Below, in pieces: positions 9,265 to 18,267 of a stretch of 40,412 nucleotides of DNA. Where the stretch lies: the NCBI GenBank assembly GCA_017440465.1, contig JAFSHF010000027.1, positions 1 to 40,412 on the forward strand. The letters are read 5' to 3'. Each line of letters starts with the position of its first letter. The stretch's first letter is position 1. A program made the position numbers and the translations under genes. This stretch comes from Clostridia bacterium (GTDB lineage: Bacteria > Bacillota > Clostridia > Oscillospirales > QAKW01). The notes under the pieces are model-generated. The model was not told where the DNA came from and searched no databases. It saw only the letters and a list, made by a program, of their open reading frames with translations.

Positions 9265-12200
9265 ATGAAAAAACGGTTACTTCGTATTGTTACATATCTT
9301 TTGGTTTTCATTATGACGGCGACCAATCTGCCGATGGCGTTTGCCGCACCGGCGGAATACGGATCGTTGCAGATCACGCAAACCAATCCTCAATTTGAGG
9401 GGTTGGAGACCTCGCTGCAGATCACCCAGACCGCGCCGCTGTATTTCAGCGATGGGGAAGAGCCCACTTATTATACCGACCCTGCCGACGCGGCGGCGGT
9501 GATCCGCGAGGCGATGGAAGCGCGGCAGGAGTCCTTCACTGTGGGCTATTCGGTATCGGAAACACTTCCGGAGGACGAAGCAGAATGGAATGCTTGGTTC
9601 AACAGCATCGCCGTCGATCTTCTGATGGAAAAGGCGTTCGAGGAGACCGAAAATGCCACCGAAGGCGATTCCTTGCGCTTTAGCTGGCGCAGTGTGAACT
9701 TGCCGATAGAGTATGTTTCTTATCCCGATCATACAGATATTTCGTTCACCTATAATTTCACCTATTTTGCAAACGCCGCCCAAGAGGCGGAGTTGACTGC
9801 AGCGGTGGATGCGCTGTTGGAGGAGTTTGCCTTCACCGCCCAGACCACCGAGCGGGAAAAGATCGATACCATCTATGATTGGCTTTGCGCCAATGTCGAC
9901 TATGACCACGATCATCCCGACGATTATAATCTGAAATTCTCCGCCTACGCGGCGATGGTGCATAAAACCGCCGTCTGCGAAGGCTATGCGGTATTATTCT
10001 ATCGGCTGGCGGAAGAGGTGGGTTTGGATGCCCGTGTCATCACCGGTAAAGCCACCCATAGCGGCGAGGATCACGGTTGGAACATTGTTCGGCTGGACGA
10101 TAGTTATTATTATTTGGATGCCACCTGGGATGCCAATGTAGATCCGCAGGATTATGGGTATTATCTGCGGGGCGCAAGCGATTTTTACGGGCATATCATC
10201 GATGCGCAATATGAGACCGAAGCGTTCCGCGCCCGCTATCCGATGGCAATCGAAGGGGCTTCGGACTCCAATGGAATTGAATTGACATTGGGCGATTGGA
10301 ATGTCTTGATCGTCGGCAAAAGTCAGGCAATCATTTTGGAATACCTTGGAAATGATACCAACGTCACCGTTCCCGCCTCCTTTGATCTTGCCGAATACAA
10401 TGTGGGATCGGGCGTTGTTCCGGTAGACTCTATCGCAAGCAATGCGTTTTCAGATGGCAGTCCTGCCAATACCACCATTGAATCCATTACCATCAGCGAA
10501 GGCGTTCGCAGCTTAGGCATCTATGCCATTTCCTATTGCAATAATCTGAAGGAATTACATCTACCCTCCACCCTGCGGATGAACAGTTACGGCTTTGCTG
10601 CCTTTACCGAAGCCCCGATTTTCTGCGATAATATGGAGACCGTTACCTTGGCGCAAGGGAATCACTATCTAAAATTAGAAAATGGGGTTCTTTATACCGC
10701 CGATGGTGCCACCGTTCTTTATTGCCCGCCTAAAAACGGGCTGACGACCCTTGCCCTCCCGAACGGAGTCAAGGTGATCGGTAATGAAGCCTTTTCTTCC
10801 CACGACACCTTGCGGCAGGTCACACTGCCTTCGTCGGTGGAGGAGATTGGTTATTTTGCCTTCCGCACCGCTTCGGCGCTGGAGGAGATCACCCTCAACG
10901 AAGGGTTGGACCGCATCGGGCAGTATGCCTTTGCTCATTGCGGTAAGTTGCAATCGCTGCATCTGCCTGCTTCTTTGGCAGAGATGCGGAGTGGGATATT
11001 TTATGAGACTCCGTTGCAGACCATCACCGTTGATGCCCAAAACGACGTCTTTTCGATGCAAAACGGAATGTTGATCGGGGAGGGAATCGTCTATAAATTT
11101 GCCCTCTCTACCCAAGGGGAGCAGATCACGATCCCTGCAGAGATCACCGAGATCGATCAAGGTGCCTTTGAAGGTGCAAGCTTTAAGGGCATTACCCTGC
11201 CCTCTTCCTTGCAAAAGATCGGGCAACTCGCTTTTGCCGATTGCAAAAATCTTCTGCATATTACCATTCCGCAAAATGTCTCGCGGATCGATGATATGGT
11301 CTTTTCCGGCTGCGATATGCTGCTCAGCGCGGTCATCCCTGCAGGTGTTACTTCCTTTGGGAATAGCATTTTCCATTTGGGGTTGCCCGAAATCTATGTT
11401 ACTGTCTTTGGCGAAGAAGGTAGCCAAGCGCAAGCCTATTGCGCCGCCAATGGAATCCAATTCCAACTGCTCAGCACTTTCCCCTGCGGAGAAGGGCATA
11501 CCGTCCAAAAGGTGATGGACCAAGAACAGTGCACCGACCTTACCGACGTCTGGTATTTCAGATGCGACGCTTGCGGCTGTCAGACACGTTCCTTCAGCAA
11601 GCTCTATCATTCGATGCAAGATGAAGATATTACCTACGTGATAGAATCCACCACCCACGTTTACGACGGGACGGTATTTAAGCCCCAAGTCCTTGAGGTC
11701 AAAAAGGGCGATACCCTGCTGGTTGAGAATGTGGATTATTGGGTAGAGTATGGCGATAATCTTGTTCCCGGCGGCACCAATCAGATCCATCTTTGGGGTA
11801 TGGGGGAATTCCGCGGCGATCGGTATATCTCCCTGACCATCCAAAAGGCCCCCATCACCAACGCGGTGGCGGTGCTGGATTGCTACGAATATGAATACAA
11901 CGGCGATCCTCGGCAACCCTGGGTGGAGTCGGTGACCTTAAACGGCAAGACCCTGACCTTCGGAACCGACTTTGTGATTGCTTTCAGAGATAATACCGAG
12001 ATCGGTACCGGCTACGTGATTGTGAAGGGCAACGGATACTATCAGGGCGAGGTGGAGGTTCCCTTTACCATCATTGCCCATCAGCACGATTGGAACGGTT
12101 GGTTTTCTTGCGACAATACGCAGCATTACCGCTATTGTAGCGATGCGGAGTGTGAGAACTCCCGCAGTTGGGAATATCAGCCGCATCAGTATGATAACGA

Positions 12201-13761
12201 ACATGATGAGGTCTGTAACGATTGCGGGTACGAACGCACAGGAACCCATTCCTTTACCGATCACTATCAAAGCGACGAACAGTTCCATTGGCTGGTCTGC
12301 GACGGTTGCGATAAGACCCAAGGCCGCGTTGCCCATAGCGGCGGCACCGCTACCTGCCAAGCCCTTGCCGTCTGCGATGATTGCGGGCGCGCTTATGGAG
12401 AATTGGGCGGGTGCGCTTGGGAATGGATGATGGATGAGGAGTACCATTGGGAAAAATGCACCGTCTGCGGTGATGAGACAGAGAAGGTAAAGCACAGCGG
12501 CGGTACTCCGACCTGCACAACGCAGGGAAATTGCGGCATCTGCGGCAAAGCCTACGGCGATCTTGCGGAGCATCAATGGTATAAGGAAAAAGACGGTGTC
12601 AACCATTGGGATGATTGCTCTATCTGCGATGCCGTCAAAAACATTCAACCCCATAGCGGGCCCGCACCCACCACGTGTGGTGAGAAAGCGACCTGCGTGG
12701 ATTGCTCGATGCCCTTCGGCGAACCCGCAGGGCACAGCGGTGGTACTCCCACCTGCACCAGCCCCGCATTTTGCCAATACTGCTCTGCGCCCTACGGCAC
12801 CGTTGCGCCCCATCAATGGGTGCAGCAAGCAGGGGCGACCCACCATTGGATGAAGTGCAAAAACTGCGATGCGACCCAAGGCCGCGTTGCCCATAGCGGC
12901 GGCACCGCCACCTGCAAGGAGCAGGCCAAATGCACCGTCTGCCAAAAGGCCTATGGTGCGCTGAAATCTCATCAATGGACCAATGCCTGCGATACCGAGT
13001 GCAATGTCTGCAAAGCGACCCGCACACCCGCCGCGCATAAGGGCGGCACCGCTACCTGCAAGGAGCGGGCAAAGTGTTCGGTCTGCGGAGTTGCTTACGG
13101 GAATCTCGCCGCTCATAAATTCGGCGATTATGTCTATAATAACGATGCCACCTCTCAAAAGGACGGCACAAAGACCCGCGCTTGCACTGTCTGCGGTTTG
13201 AAGCAAACGACCACCGCGGCGGGCACTAAGATCAAAAATCCTTTCAAGGATGTCAAAGCCAAAGAGTATTATGCCGAGCCGGTGCTTTGGGCGGTGGGTA
13301 AAAACATCACCAACGGAATGTCTGCTGATACCTTTGCGCCCAACAACGAGTGTACCCGCGGTCAGATCGTCACCTTCCTCTGGCGCGCCGCAGGCTCGCC
13401 CAAACCCAAGAGCACCAAAAATCCCTTTAAAGATGTCCAAAAGGGTGCGTACTACTACGATGCCGTCCTTTGGGCGGTAGAAAAGGGCATCACCACCGGC
13501 ACCTCGGCAACGACCTTCAGCCCTGATGCCGCCTGCACCCGCGGTCAGGTGGTGACCTTTATGTGGCGGGCGAAGAATAAGCCTGCCGCGAACGCCGCCA
13601 ACGGTTTTAAGGACGTCCAAAAAGGCGCGTACTACTATGATGCGGTCCTTTGGGCAGTGAGGAACGGTATCACCAACGGAATGGGTGAAGGTATCTTTGC
13701 GCCCGATGCCACCTGCACAAGGGGACAGATCGTAACCTTCTTATACCGCGCATATAACTAA
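9265..13761 (+). CDS. Secreted SLH-anchored protein with transglutaminase-like, LRR and Cys-rich repeats
   Basis: 1498-residue surface protein. A signal peptide ends near AFA (about 27). A transglutaminase-like domain has a likely catalytic triad C238 (TAVCEGYA), H270 (DHGWN) and D285 (LDATWD). Residues ~405-715 are BspA-type leucine-rich repeats (LPSSVEEIGYFAF style). Residues ~790-937 hold two beta-rich Ig-like repeats (VYDG... and YNGD...). Residues ~940-1310 are a Cys-rich tandem repeat: about six units of HSGGTxTC-x5-C-x2-C alternating with HWxxCxxC. Three SLH domains (~1325-1498) should bind secondary cell-wall polymer. The SD is weak (AAGCAGAG region). The role is probably adhesion or peptide/wall processing at the envelope; the substrate is unknown. 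The stop codon overlaps a hairpin element. Confidence 0.88.
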   Translation: MKKRLLRIVTYLLVFIMTATNLPMAFAAPAEYGSLQITQTNPQFEGLETSLQITQTAPLYFSDGEEPTYYTDPADAAAVIREAMEARQESFTVGYSVSETLPEDEAEWNAWFNSIAVDLLMEKAFEETENATEGDSLRFSWRSVNLPIEYVSYPDHTDISFTYNFTYFANAAQEAELTAAVDALLEEFAFTAQTTEREKIDTIYDWLCANVDYDHDHPDDYNLKFSAYAAMVHKTAVCEGYAVLFYRLAEEVGLDARVITGKATHSGEDHGWNIVRLDDSYYYLDATWDANVDPQDYGYYLRGASDFYGHIIDAQYETEAFRARYPMAIEGASDSNGIELTLGDWNVLIVGKSQAIILEYLGNDTNVTVPASFDLAEYNVGSGVVPVDSIASNAFSDGSPANTTIESITISEGVRSLGIYAISYCNNLKELHLPSTLRMNSYGFAAFTEAPIFCDNMETVTLAQGNHYLKLENGVLYTADGATVLYCPPKNGLTTLALPNGVKVIGNEAFSSHDTLRQVTLPSSVEEIGYFAFRTASALEEITLNEGLDRIGQYAFAHCGKLQSLHLPASLAEMRSGIFYETPLQTITVDAQNDVFSMQNGMLIGEGIVYKFALSTQGEQITIPAEITEIDQGAFEGASFKGITLPSSLQKIGQLAFADCKNLLHITIPQNVSRIDDMVFSGCDMLLSAVIPAGVTSFGNSIFHLGLPEIYVTVFGEEGSQAQAYCAANGIQFQLLSTFPCGEGHTVQKVMDQEQCTDLTDVWYFRCDACGCQTRSFSKLYHSMQDEDITYVIESTTHVYDGTVFKPQVLEVKKGDTLLVENVDYWVEYGDNLVPGGTNQIHLWGMGEFRGDRYISLTIQKAPITNAVAVLDCYEYEYNGDPRQPWVESVTLNGKTLTFGTDFVIAFRDNTEIGTGYVIVKGNGYYQGEVEVPFTIIAHQHDWNGWFSCDNTQHYRYCSDAECENSRSWEYQPHQYDNEHDEVCNDCGYERTGTHSFTDHYQSDEQFHWLVCDGCDKTQGRVAHSGGTATCQALAVCDDCGRAYGELGGCAWEWMMDEEYHWEKCTVCGDETEKVKHSGGTPTCTTQGNCGICGKAYGDLAEHQWYKEKDGVNHWDDCSICDAVKNIQPHSGPAPTTCGEKATCVDCSMPFGEPAGHSGGTPTCTSPAFCQYCSAPYGTVAPHQWVQQAGATHHWMKCKNCDATQGRVAHSGGTATCKEQAKCTVCQKAYGALKSHQWTNACDTECNVCKATRTPAAHKGGTATCKERAKCSVCGVAYGNLAAHKFGDYVYNNDATSQKDGTKTRACTVCGLKQTTTAAGTKIKNPFKDVKAKEYYAEPVLWAVGKNITNGMSADTFAPNNECTRGQIVTFLWRAAGSPKPKSTKNPFKDVQKGAYYYDAVLWAVEKGITTGTSATTFSPDAACTRGQVVTFMWRAKNKPAANAANGFKDVQKGAYYYDAVLWAVRNGITNGMGEGIFAPDATCTRGQIVTFLYRAYN

Positions 13762-13864
13762 ACCGTTGAAATGGGCGCATCTTCCGATTTTTTGCCCCTC
13801 GGCATATTTTTATATAGCCGAGGGATCAAAGAAATCGAAACCTGCATCCCATTTGAACGGTTTT
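13760..13864. repeat. Long AAACCGTT inverted-repeat hairpin, copy 1
   Basis: AAACCGTTGAAATGGG at the left is complementary, with one mismatch, to CCCATTTGAACGGTTT at the right. The interior continues pairing (CGATTT/AAATCG, CCTCGGC/GCCGAGG), giving a near-complete hairpin of about 105 bases. The left end overlaps the TAA stop of the SLH gene. A relative is at 34582-34735. Confidence 0.75.
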
Positions 13865-13880
13865 GACCGAAGAAAGAATA

Positions 13881-13913
13881 AAAAGGAACCGATCATCGAT
13901 CGGTTCCTTTTTT
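13881..13913 (+). terminator. Intrinsic terminator of the SLH gene
   Basis: GGAACCGATC / GATCGGTTCC stem with a 3-base loop (13885-13907), then six T. Confidence 0.9.
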
Positions 13914-13924
13914 GAAATGAAAGC

Positions 13925-13963
13925 TCTCAAATGAATTGGAGTATCAACCAAATGATTTGGTTG
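13925..13963. repeat. CAAATGAATTG palindromes, locus 2
   Basis: Two units: CTCAAATGAATTGGAG around 13926-13941 and a 19-base palindrome with CAACC/GGTTG arms at 13945-13963. A degenerate third (ACAAAGAATTGTG) follows near 13972. No gene lies in the 390 bases between the SLH gene and prs; the rest holds the hairpin element, the terminator and the prs promoter. Confidence 0.75.
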
Positions 13964-14085
13964 GGAGACATACAAAGAATTGTGTGGACAGCTCTAAAAG
14001 CAGCCCGCAATATGTATAAAACGGCGGCGATTTTAATGTGAATTTTGGAAGATATTGAGATTTTTATCGAATTTTCGAAAATAGG

Positions 14086-14114
14086 TTGAACAACGCTTTG
14101 AAATTTAGTAGAAT
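14086..14114 (+). promoter_or_regulatory. Probable promoter of prs
   Basis: TTGAAC (14086-14091), a 17-base spacer and TAGAAT (14109-14114). A TATAAT overlaps at 14114-14119 but has no well-spaced -35. Confidence 0.5.
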
Positions 14115-14151
14115 ATAATCATAAAAAGATCAATAGGAGGACGTTTTAAAA

Positions 14152-15324
14152 ATGGCTGATTATTTGGAGGATCTGATCAATATTCCTGTGGGTCCCTTGG
14201 GGATCATTGCGATGCCCGGTTGCGAAGAGATGGGCAAAAAGTTGGATTTTTATCTTACCAAATGGCGCAAGGAGCGGGAGCACGAGCATAAGGAAACCTT
14301 AAACTTCCGCGGTTACGATCGGGAATCCTTTCTGATCGAAGTCCATTGCCCGCGCTTTGGCAGCGGCGAAGCCAAAGGTACCATCAAACGCTCGGTGCGC
14401 GGCTTGGATCTCTATATTATCAGCGACGTCTTCAATTACGGTGTGGAATATAAAATGTATGGCCGCGAAGTGCCGATGAGTCCCGACGATCATTACGCCG
14501 ATCTCAAGCGTATCATCGCCGCCACCCAAGGCAAGGCAAAGCGGATCAATGTCATTATGCCGATGCTCTATGAAGGCCGTCAGCATCGCCGCACCGGCAG
14601 AGAGTCTCTCGATAGTGCTACCGCACTGCAGGAGCTGATCTCGCTGGGCGTTTCCAATATCATCACCTTCGATGCCCACGATCCCCGCGTTCAGATGGCG
14701 ATCCCCGATCACGGCTTCGATAATGTGATGCCCACCTACCAGATGATCAAAGCTCTGGTCAATAACGTCCCCGATGTCAAGATCGATCCCGAACATTTGA
14801 TGATCATCAGCCCCGATGAAGGCGCGATGGCGCGCGGCATCTATTTCTCCTCTGTTTTGGGTGTGGATCTGGGTATGTTCTATAAGCGCCGCGATTATTC
14901 CCGCATTGTCAACGGCAAGAACCCCATCGTTGCCCACGAATATCTGGGCGCCGACGTGGCAGGCAAGGATATCATCATTACCGACGATATGATCTCCTCC
15001 GGCGACAGTGTCTTGGATCTGGGCGCCAAGCTCAAAACCCTCGGCGCGCGCAACATTTATGTCTGCACCACCTTCGGTCTGTTCTGCAACGGGCTGGAGC
15101 ATTTCGATAAAGCCTATAAGGATGGCTGGATCACCAAGGTATTTACCACCAACGGCATCTATACCAACCCTGAGCTGTTGGAGCGCGAATGGTATTGCCC
15201 GGTGGATCTCTCCAAGTATATCTCCTACATTATCGATACCTTGAACCACGATGCCTCCATCAGCGGTCTGCTGGATCCCAGCACCAAGATCAACGCGCTG
15301 TTGGTCAAAAAAGGCTTGCGCTAA
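14152..15324 (+). CDS. prs: Ribose-phosphate pyrophosphokinase (PRPP synthase), long form
   Basis: Makes PRPP from ribose 5-phosphate and ATP, feeding nucleotide synthesis and salvage (UraA/Upp/PyrR lie about 8-10 kb downstream). 390 residues against about 315 for the classical enzyme; the extra length includes an N-terminal extension before the substrate domain. The PRPP-binding loop is DDMISSGDS (278-286), a variant of the usual DDxIDTxGT. Other family blocks are seen: MPMLYEGRQHRRTGRESL, FDAHDPRVQ and SPDEGAMARG. The start is ATG 14152, 11 bases after AGGAGG. It is a single-gene unit with a terminator after it. The long form is assigned from overall similarity; activity is inferred. Confidence 0.85.
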   Translation: MADYLEDLINIPVGPLGIIAMPGCEEMGKKLDFYLTKWRKEREHEHKETLNFRGYDRESFLIEVHCPRFGSGEAKGTIKRSVRGLDLYIISDVFNYGVEYKMYGREVPMSPDDHYADLKRIIAATQGKAKRINVIMPMLYEGRQHRRTGRESLDSATALQELISLGVSNIITFDAHDPRVQMAIPDHGFDNVMPTYQMIKALVNNVPDVKIDPEHLMIISPDEGAMARGIYFSSVLGVDLGMFYKRRDYSRIVNGKNPIVAHEYLGADVAGKDIIITDDMISSGDSVLDLGAKLKTLGARNIYVCTTFGLFCNGLEHFDKAYKDGWITKVFTTNGIYTNPELLEREWYCPVDLSKYISYIIDTLNHDASISGLLDPSTKINALLVKKGLR

Positions 15325-15334
15325 AAAATATCAG

Positions 15335-15367
15335 ACAACCGCAACGATCGTTGCGGTTGTTTTTTTA
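15335..15367 (+). terminator. Intrinsic terminator of prs
   Basis: Perfect palindrome ACAACCGCAACGA / TCGTTGCGGTTGT (15335-15360) followed by seven T. Confidence 0.92.
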
Positions 15368-15389
15368 TTATCAAAGAGATGAAAATTTC

Positions 15390-15418
15390 TTGCAATCTTT
15401 GGCAATTTGTTGTAAAAT
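15390..15418 (+). promoter_or_regulatory. Sigma-A type promoter of putP
   Basis: TTGCAA (15390-15395), a 17-base spacer, TAAAAT (15413-15418). Confidence 0.6.
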
Positions 15419-15463
15419 TAAATTTATATTTGACTGATAATTCTTAAATAAGGAGAAACAGAG

Positions 15464-16927
15464 ATGTTTAATGTTGAAATGATCGTATTTATCGTATATC
15501 TCTTATTTATGGTCGGGATCGGCGTATACTTTTTCGTGCGCTCCAAATCCGGCGGCGATAAGGGGTATTTTTTAGGCGGGCGCCAGATGGGTCCTTGGGT
15601 CTCCGCCCTTTCGGCGGGTGCTTCGGATATGAGTGCCTGGGTTTTGATGGGCCTGCCTGCGTCGATCTATGCTATGGGGATCGGTCAGGCGTGGATCGCC
15701 ATCGGTCTGGGCATCGGTTATACCGTCAGTTGGTTGGTGCAGGCGCCGCGTCTGCGCAGATATTCCATCGCCGCCAACGATTCTATCACCATTCCCCAAT
15801 ACTTAACCAATCGCTTTATGAGCAAAAATAACGCGTTGCAGGTCATCTGCGCGGTTATCTTTCTGGTGGCTTATACCATTTATGCGGCCTCCAGCATCAA
15901 AGCCTGCGGTACGCTCTTCAATACCGTTATGGGCATTGATGCCACCGTCGCGATGTATATTGCCGCGCTGATCATTGTATGCTATACCTTCCTGGGTGGA
16001 TTTTCCGCCGTCTGCTGGACCGACTTTTTCCAAGGGCTGCTGATGCTGGGCGCGTTGTTGATCGCTCCCATCTTCGCTCTGGCTCTGGTTCAAGGCGGCG
16101 AGGGCGCGGTCTCGATGGGTCAGCTCCCCGATAATTATTGGAACCTCTTTGCCAATTGGAAAGACGTTGTCTCCGGTCTGGGCTGGGGTTTGGGCTATTT
16201 CGGTATGCCCCATATCATCATCCGCTTTATGTCCCTGCGCTCCGATAAGGATCTGAAGAAGAGCGCCAAGATCGGCATCACCTGGACTGTGCTGATTTTG
16301 GTCTTCTCGGTGGCAGCCGGCATCATCGGTCACCTCTTCCTTGGTGATATCGCCGATAGTTCGGTCGTCTTTATTACCATGGTGCGCAAGATCTTCCCCG
16401 CGCTGATCAGCGGATTGCTGCTTTCCGCCATTTTGGCGGCCGCGATGAGTACCGCCGATTCCCAGCTGCTGGCTTCTGCCTCCGCCTTCTCGGTGGATGT
16501 CTATAAACCGATCATCCGCAAAAATAAGGCGTCTGAAAAAGAAATGCTCTGGGCGGGTCGTTTGGTGGTTCTTGCCATCTCTGTTATTGCGGTGTTGATC
16601 GCATCCGACCCCAATTCCGGTACCATTATGGGTCTGGTTGAAAATGCATGGGGTGTCTTCGGCGCGGCGTTCGGTCCGGTTATTTTGCTCTCCCTTTTCT
16701 GGAAACGGCTGAATTTTCAGGGTGCAGTCGCCGGTATTTTGGCGGGCGCGGCTGTGGATATTCTGTGGCTGGCCTTCCTGAGTGGTTTGGGTATCTATGA
16801 GATCATCCCCGGCTTCATTGTGGGTGGAATTGTCGCCGTCGTCGTCACCCTGCTGACTCCCGCACCCTCTGAGGATGTGGTCGCGGTCTTTGATAAGGTC
16901 GCTTCCGGCGAAGAGATCGACGGTTAA
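15464..16927 (+). CDS. putP: Sodium/proline symporter
   Basis: Sodium:solute symporter family permease, 487 residues with about 13 predicted membrane helices. The block GYFLGGRQMGPWVSALSAGA and SDMSAWVLMGLPASIYAMG match the PutP signature region that binds Na+ and proline. Likely function: Na+-coupled proline uptake across the cytoplasmic membrane; other PutP-like substrates cannot be excluded. The start is ATG 15464 after AGGAG. It is monocistronic, with its own promoter and a bidirectional terminator shared with rlmH. Confidence 0.9.
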   Translation: MFNVEMIVFIVYLLFMVGIGVYFFVRSKSGGDKGYFLGGRQMGPWVSALSAGASDMSAWVLMGLPASIYAMGIGQAWIAIGLGIGYTVSWLVQAPRLRRYSIAANDSITIPQYLTNRFMSKNNALQVICAVIFLVAYTIYAASSIKACGTLFNTVMGIDATVAMYIAALIIVCYTFLGGFSAVCWTDFFQGLLMLGALLIAPIFALALVQGGEGAVSMGQLPDNYWNLFANWKDVVSGLGWGLGYFGMPHIIIRFMSLRSDKDLKKSAKIGITWTVLILVFSVAAGIIGHLFLGDIADSSVVFITMVRKIFPALISGLLLSAILAAAMSTADSQLLASASAFSVDVYKPIIRKNKASEKEMLWAGRLVVLAISVIAVLIASDPNSGTIMGLVENAWGVFGAAFGPVILLSLFWKRLNFQGAVAGILAGAAVDILWLAFLSGLGIYEIIPGFIVGGIVAVVVTLLTPAPSEDVVAVFDKVASGEEIDG

Positions 16928-16931
16928 AATA

Positions 16932-16971
16932 AAATAAATCCGAGATGCATTGCATCTCGGATTTATTTATT
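16932..16971. terminator. Bidirectional terminator between putP and rlmH
   Basis: AAATCCGAGATGCA / TGCATCTCGGATTT stem flanked by T-rich tracts on both strands. It serves putP (+) and rlmH (-) and overlaps the rlmH stop codon. Confidence 0.88.
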
Positions 16972-17446
16972 TGTGATAACTTTCGTTGGCGTTGATTTTA
17001 TGCGCGCGGTAAAATTGCTCCGCCAAAAGCACTCGCATCAGTTGGTGAGGGAAGGTCATGGGGGAGATGGAAAGCCGCATTTGGCAGGCATTTTTGACCT
17101 GCGGTGCCAGCCCGTGGGAAGAGCCGATGATCAGCGCGATCTCGCTTTTGCCCGCAAGGGCGATCTCCGCCACCTTCTTTGCCAACTGCTCGCTGGATAG
17201 GGGCTTGGCTTCCACGCAAAGGGCGATGGTATAAGCGTTGGCGGGCAGCCGCTTGAGCAACCGCTCCCCTTCCTTGGTCAGGGCGGTGTCGATCTCCTTT
17301 TGGGAGGGATTTTCGGGCAGTCGCTCTTCCGGTAATTCCACCACAGTCCAACCGCCGAAACGGCTCATCCGCTTGATATATTCCTTTTCCGCATCCCGCC
17401 AATAGGTTTCCTTCAGCGAGCCGGTGCAATAAACGGTGCATTTCAT
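16967..17446 (-). CDS. rlmH: 23S rRNA pseudouridine-1915 N3-methyltransferase
   Basis: SPOUT-family methyltransferase that modifies pseudouridine 1915 in helix 69 of 23S rRNA using SAM. 159 residues, the normal length. The SAM-binding knot is visible as IALIIGSSHGL and the C-terminal block SISPMTFPHQLMRVLLAEQF, ending INANESYHK. The start ATG is three bases after the stop of the upstream hydrolase, whose end contains the GGAGG site (17455-17459), so the two genes form an operon. The walJ-rlmH neighbourhood is common in Firmicutes. Confidence 0.95.
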   Translation of the reverse strand: MKCTVYCTGSLKETYWRDAEKEYIKRMSRFGGWTVVELPEERLPENPSQKEIDTALTKEGERLLKRLPANAYTIALCVEAKPLSSEQLAKKVAEIALAGKSEIALIIGSSHGLAPQVKNACQMRLSISPMTFPHQLMRVLLAEQFYRAHKINANESYHK

Positions 17447-17449
17447 TGT

Positions 17450-18202
17450 TTAAACCTCCAAAGGCGGGCAAAAGGGACCGCCCACCTCTAAGCAGACATC
17501 TTCAATACCGTATTGGGCAAAGGCGTTCATCACCGCCATTTTAGCGGTGAGCGGGGTATTGTTATTATCGCTCAAATGGGCAAGCACCGCGGTCTTCATC
17601 TCACCCTCCAGCGCAAATAACGCCAAAAGCGCGGCGCAATCGTTATTGGAAAGGTGCCCTTTGGTGGAGCAGATCCGCTTTTTGAGGGCGGCGGGATAAT
17701 CGCCGTGCTCCAAAAGGTCGGGGTCGTAGTTGCTCTCCAGCATAATCAGGCGGCAACCGCGAAGTTGCTGATGCATAGCGGGAGTCACCTTTCCGGTATC
17801 GGTGACGATCGCCAACGCTTTATTCTCCATCTCGATGCGGTAGCCGCAGGGGTCTGCCACATCGTGGCTGATGGGAATGGGGATGATGCGGAAATGCCCG
17901 ATCTCAAAGGGCTCGTTATGATGGTCAAACCCTTCGATTTCGGCGGCATCCAAGGTGCCTTGGCTGGCGTAAACGGGGATATGATCTTTTTTGACCAGCA
18001 TCGGCAACGCCTTGATATGATCGATATGCTCGTGGGTGAGCAGCAGGCCGTCGATGGCGGCAAGGGGGAACCCGATGGCGTTTAATGCCTTGATGATATT
18101 CGCGCGGCTGATGCCGCAATCGATCAGCAGACCGCGCCCCTCGGAGACCAAAAGGGTGCAGTTTCCTTTGCTGGTGGAATACAGCGGGTACAGGGTAGCC
18201 AT
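17450..18202 (-). CDS. walJ: Metallo-beta-lactamase fold hydrolase, WalJ/YycJ-like
   Basis: 250-residue MBL-fold protein. The metal motif THEHIDH is at 56-62, with further His/Asp ligands in ISHDV, TDTGK and LSNNDC. N-terminal LYSTSKGNCTLLV matches the YycJ/WalJ family (usually YSGSSGN), which is linked to coordination of DNA replication with cell division or wall metabolism in Gram-positives. The start is taken as ATG 18202, seven bases after AGGAGG; a TTG one codon earlier is too close to the SD. It is the first gene of an operon with rlmH. Confidence 0.85.
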   Translation of the reverse strand: MATLYPLYSTSKGNCTLLVSEGRGLLIDCGISRANIIKALNAIGFPLAAIDGLLLTHEHIDHIKALPMLVKKDHIPVYASQGTLDAAEIEGFDHHNEPFEIGHFRIIPIPISHDVADPCGYRIEMENKALAIVTDTGKVTPAMHQQLRGCRLIMLESNYDPDLLEHGDYPAALKKRICSTKGHLSNNDCAALLALFALEGEMKTAVLAHLSDNNNTPLTAKMAVMNAFAQYGIEDVCLEVGGPFCPPLEV

Positions 18203-18235
18203 CAACGAACCTCCTTTTCTTTAAAATTCCTTTTT

Positions 18236-18264
18236 ATTCTACCATAAAGAATCGGATTTCGCAA
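18236..18264 (-). promoter_or_regulatory. Promoter of walJ-rlmH
   Basis: On the minus strand: TTGCGA (18259-18264), a 17-base spacer, TAGAAT (18236-18241). Confidence 0.6.
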
Positions 18265-18267
18265 TCG

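Noticed and set aside
11938..13620. 560-codon minus-strand frame opposite the SLH gene
   Set aside because: A shadow of the Cys-rich repeat region; low-complexity translation, no start signal, and the plus-strand product has clear domains and a signal peptide.
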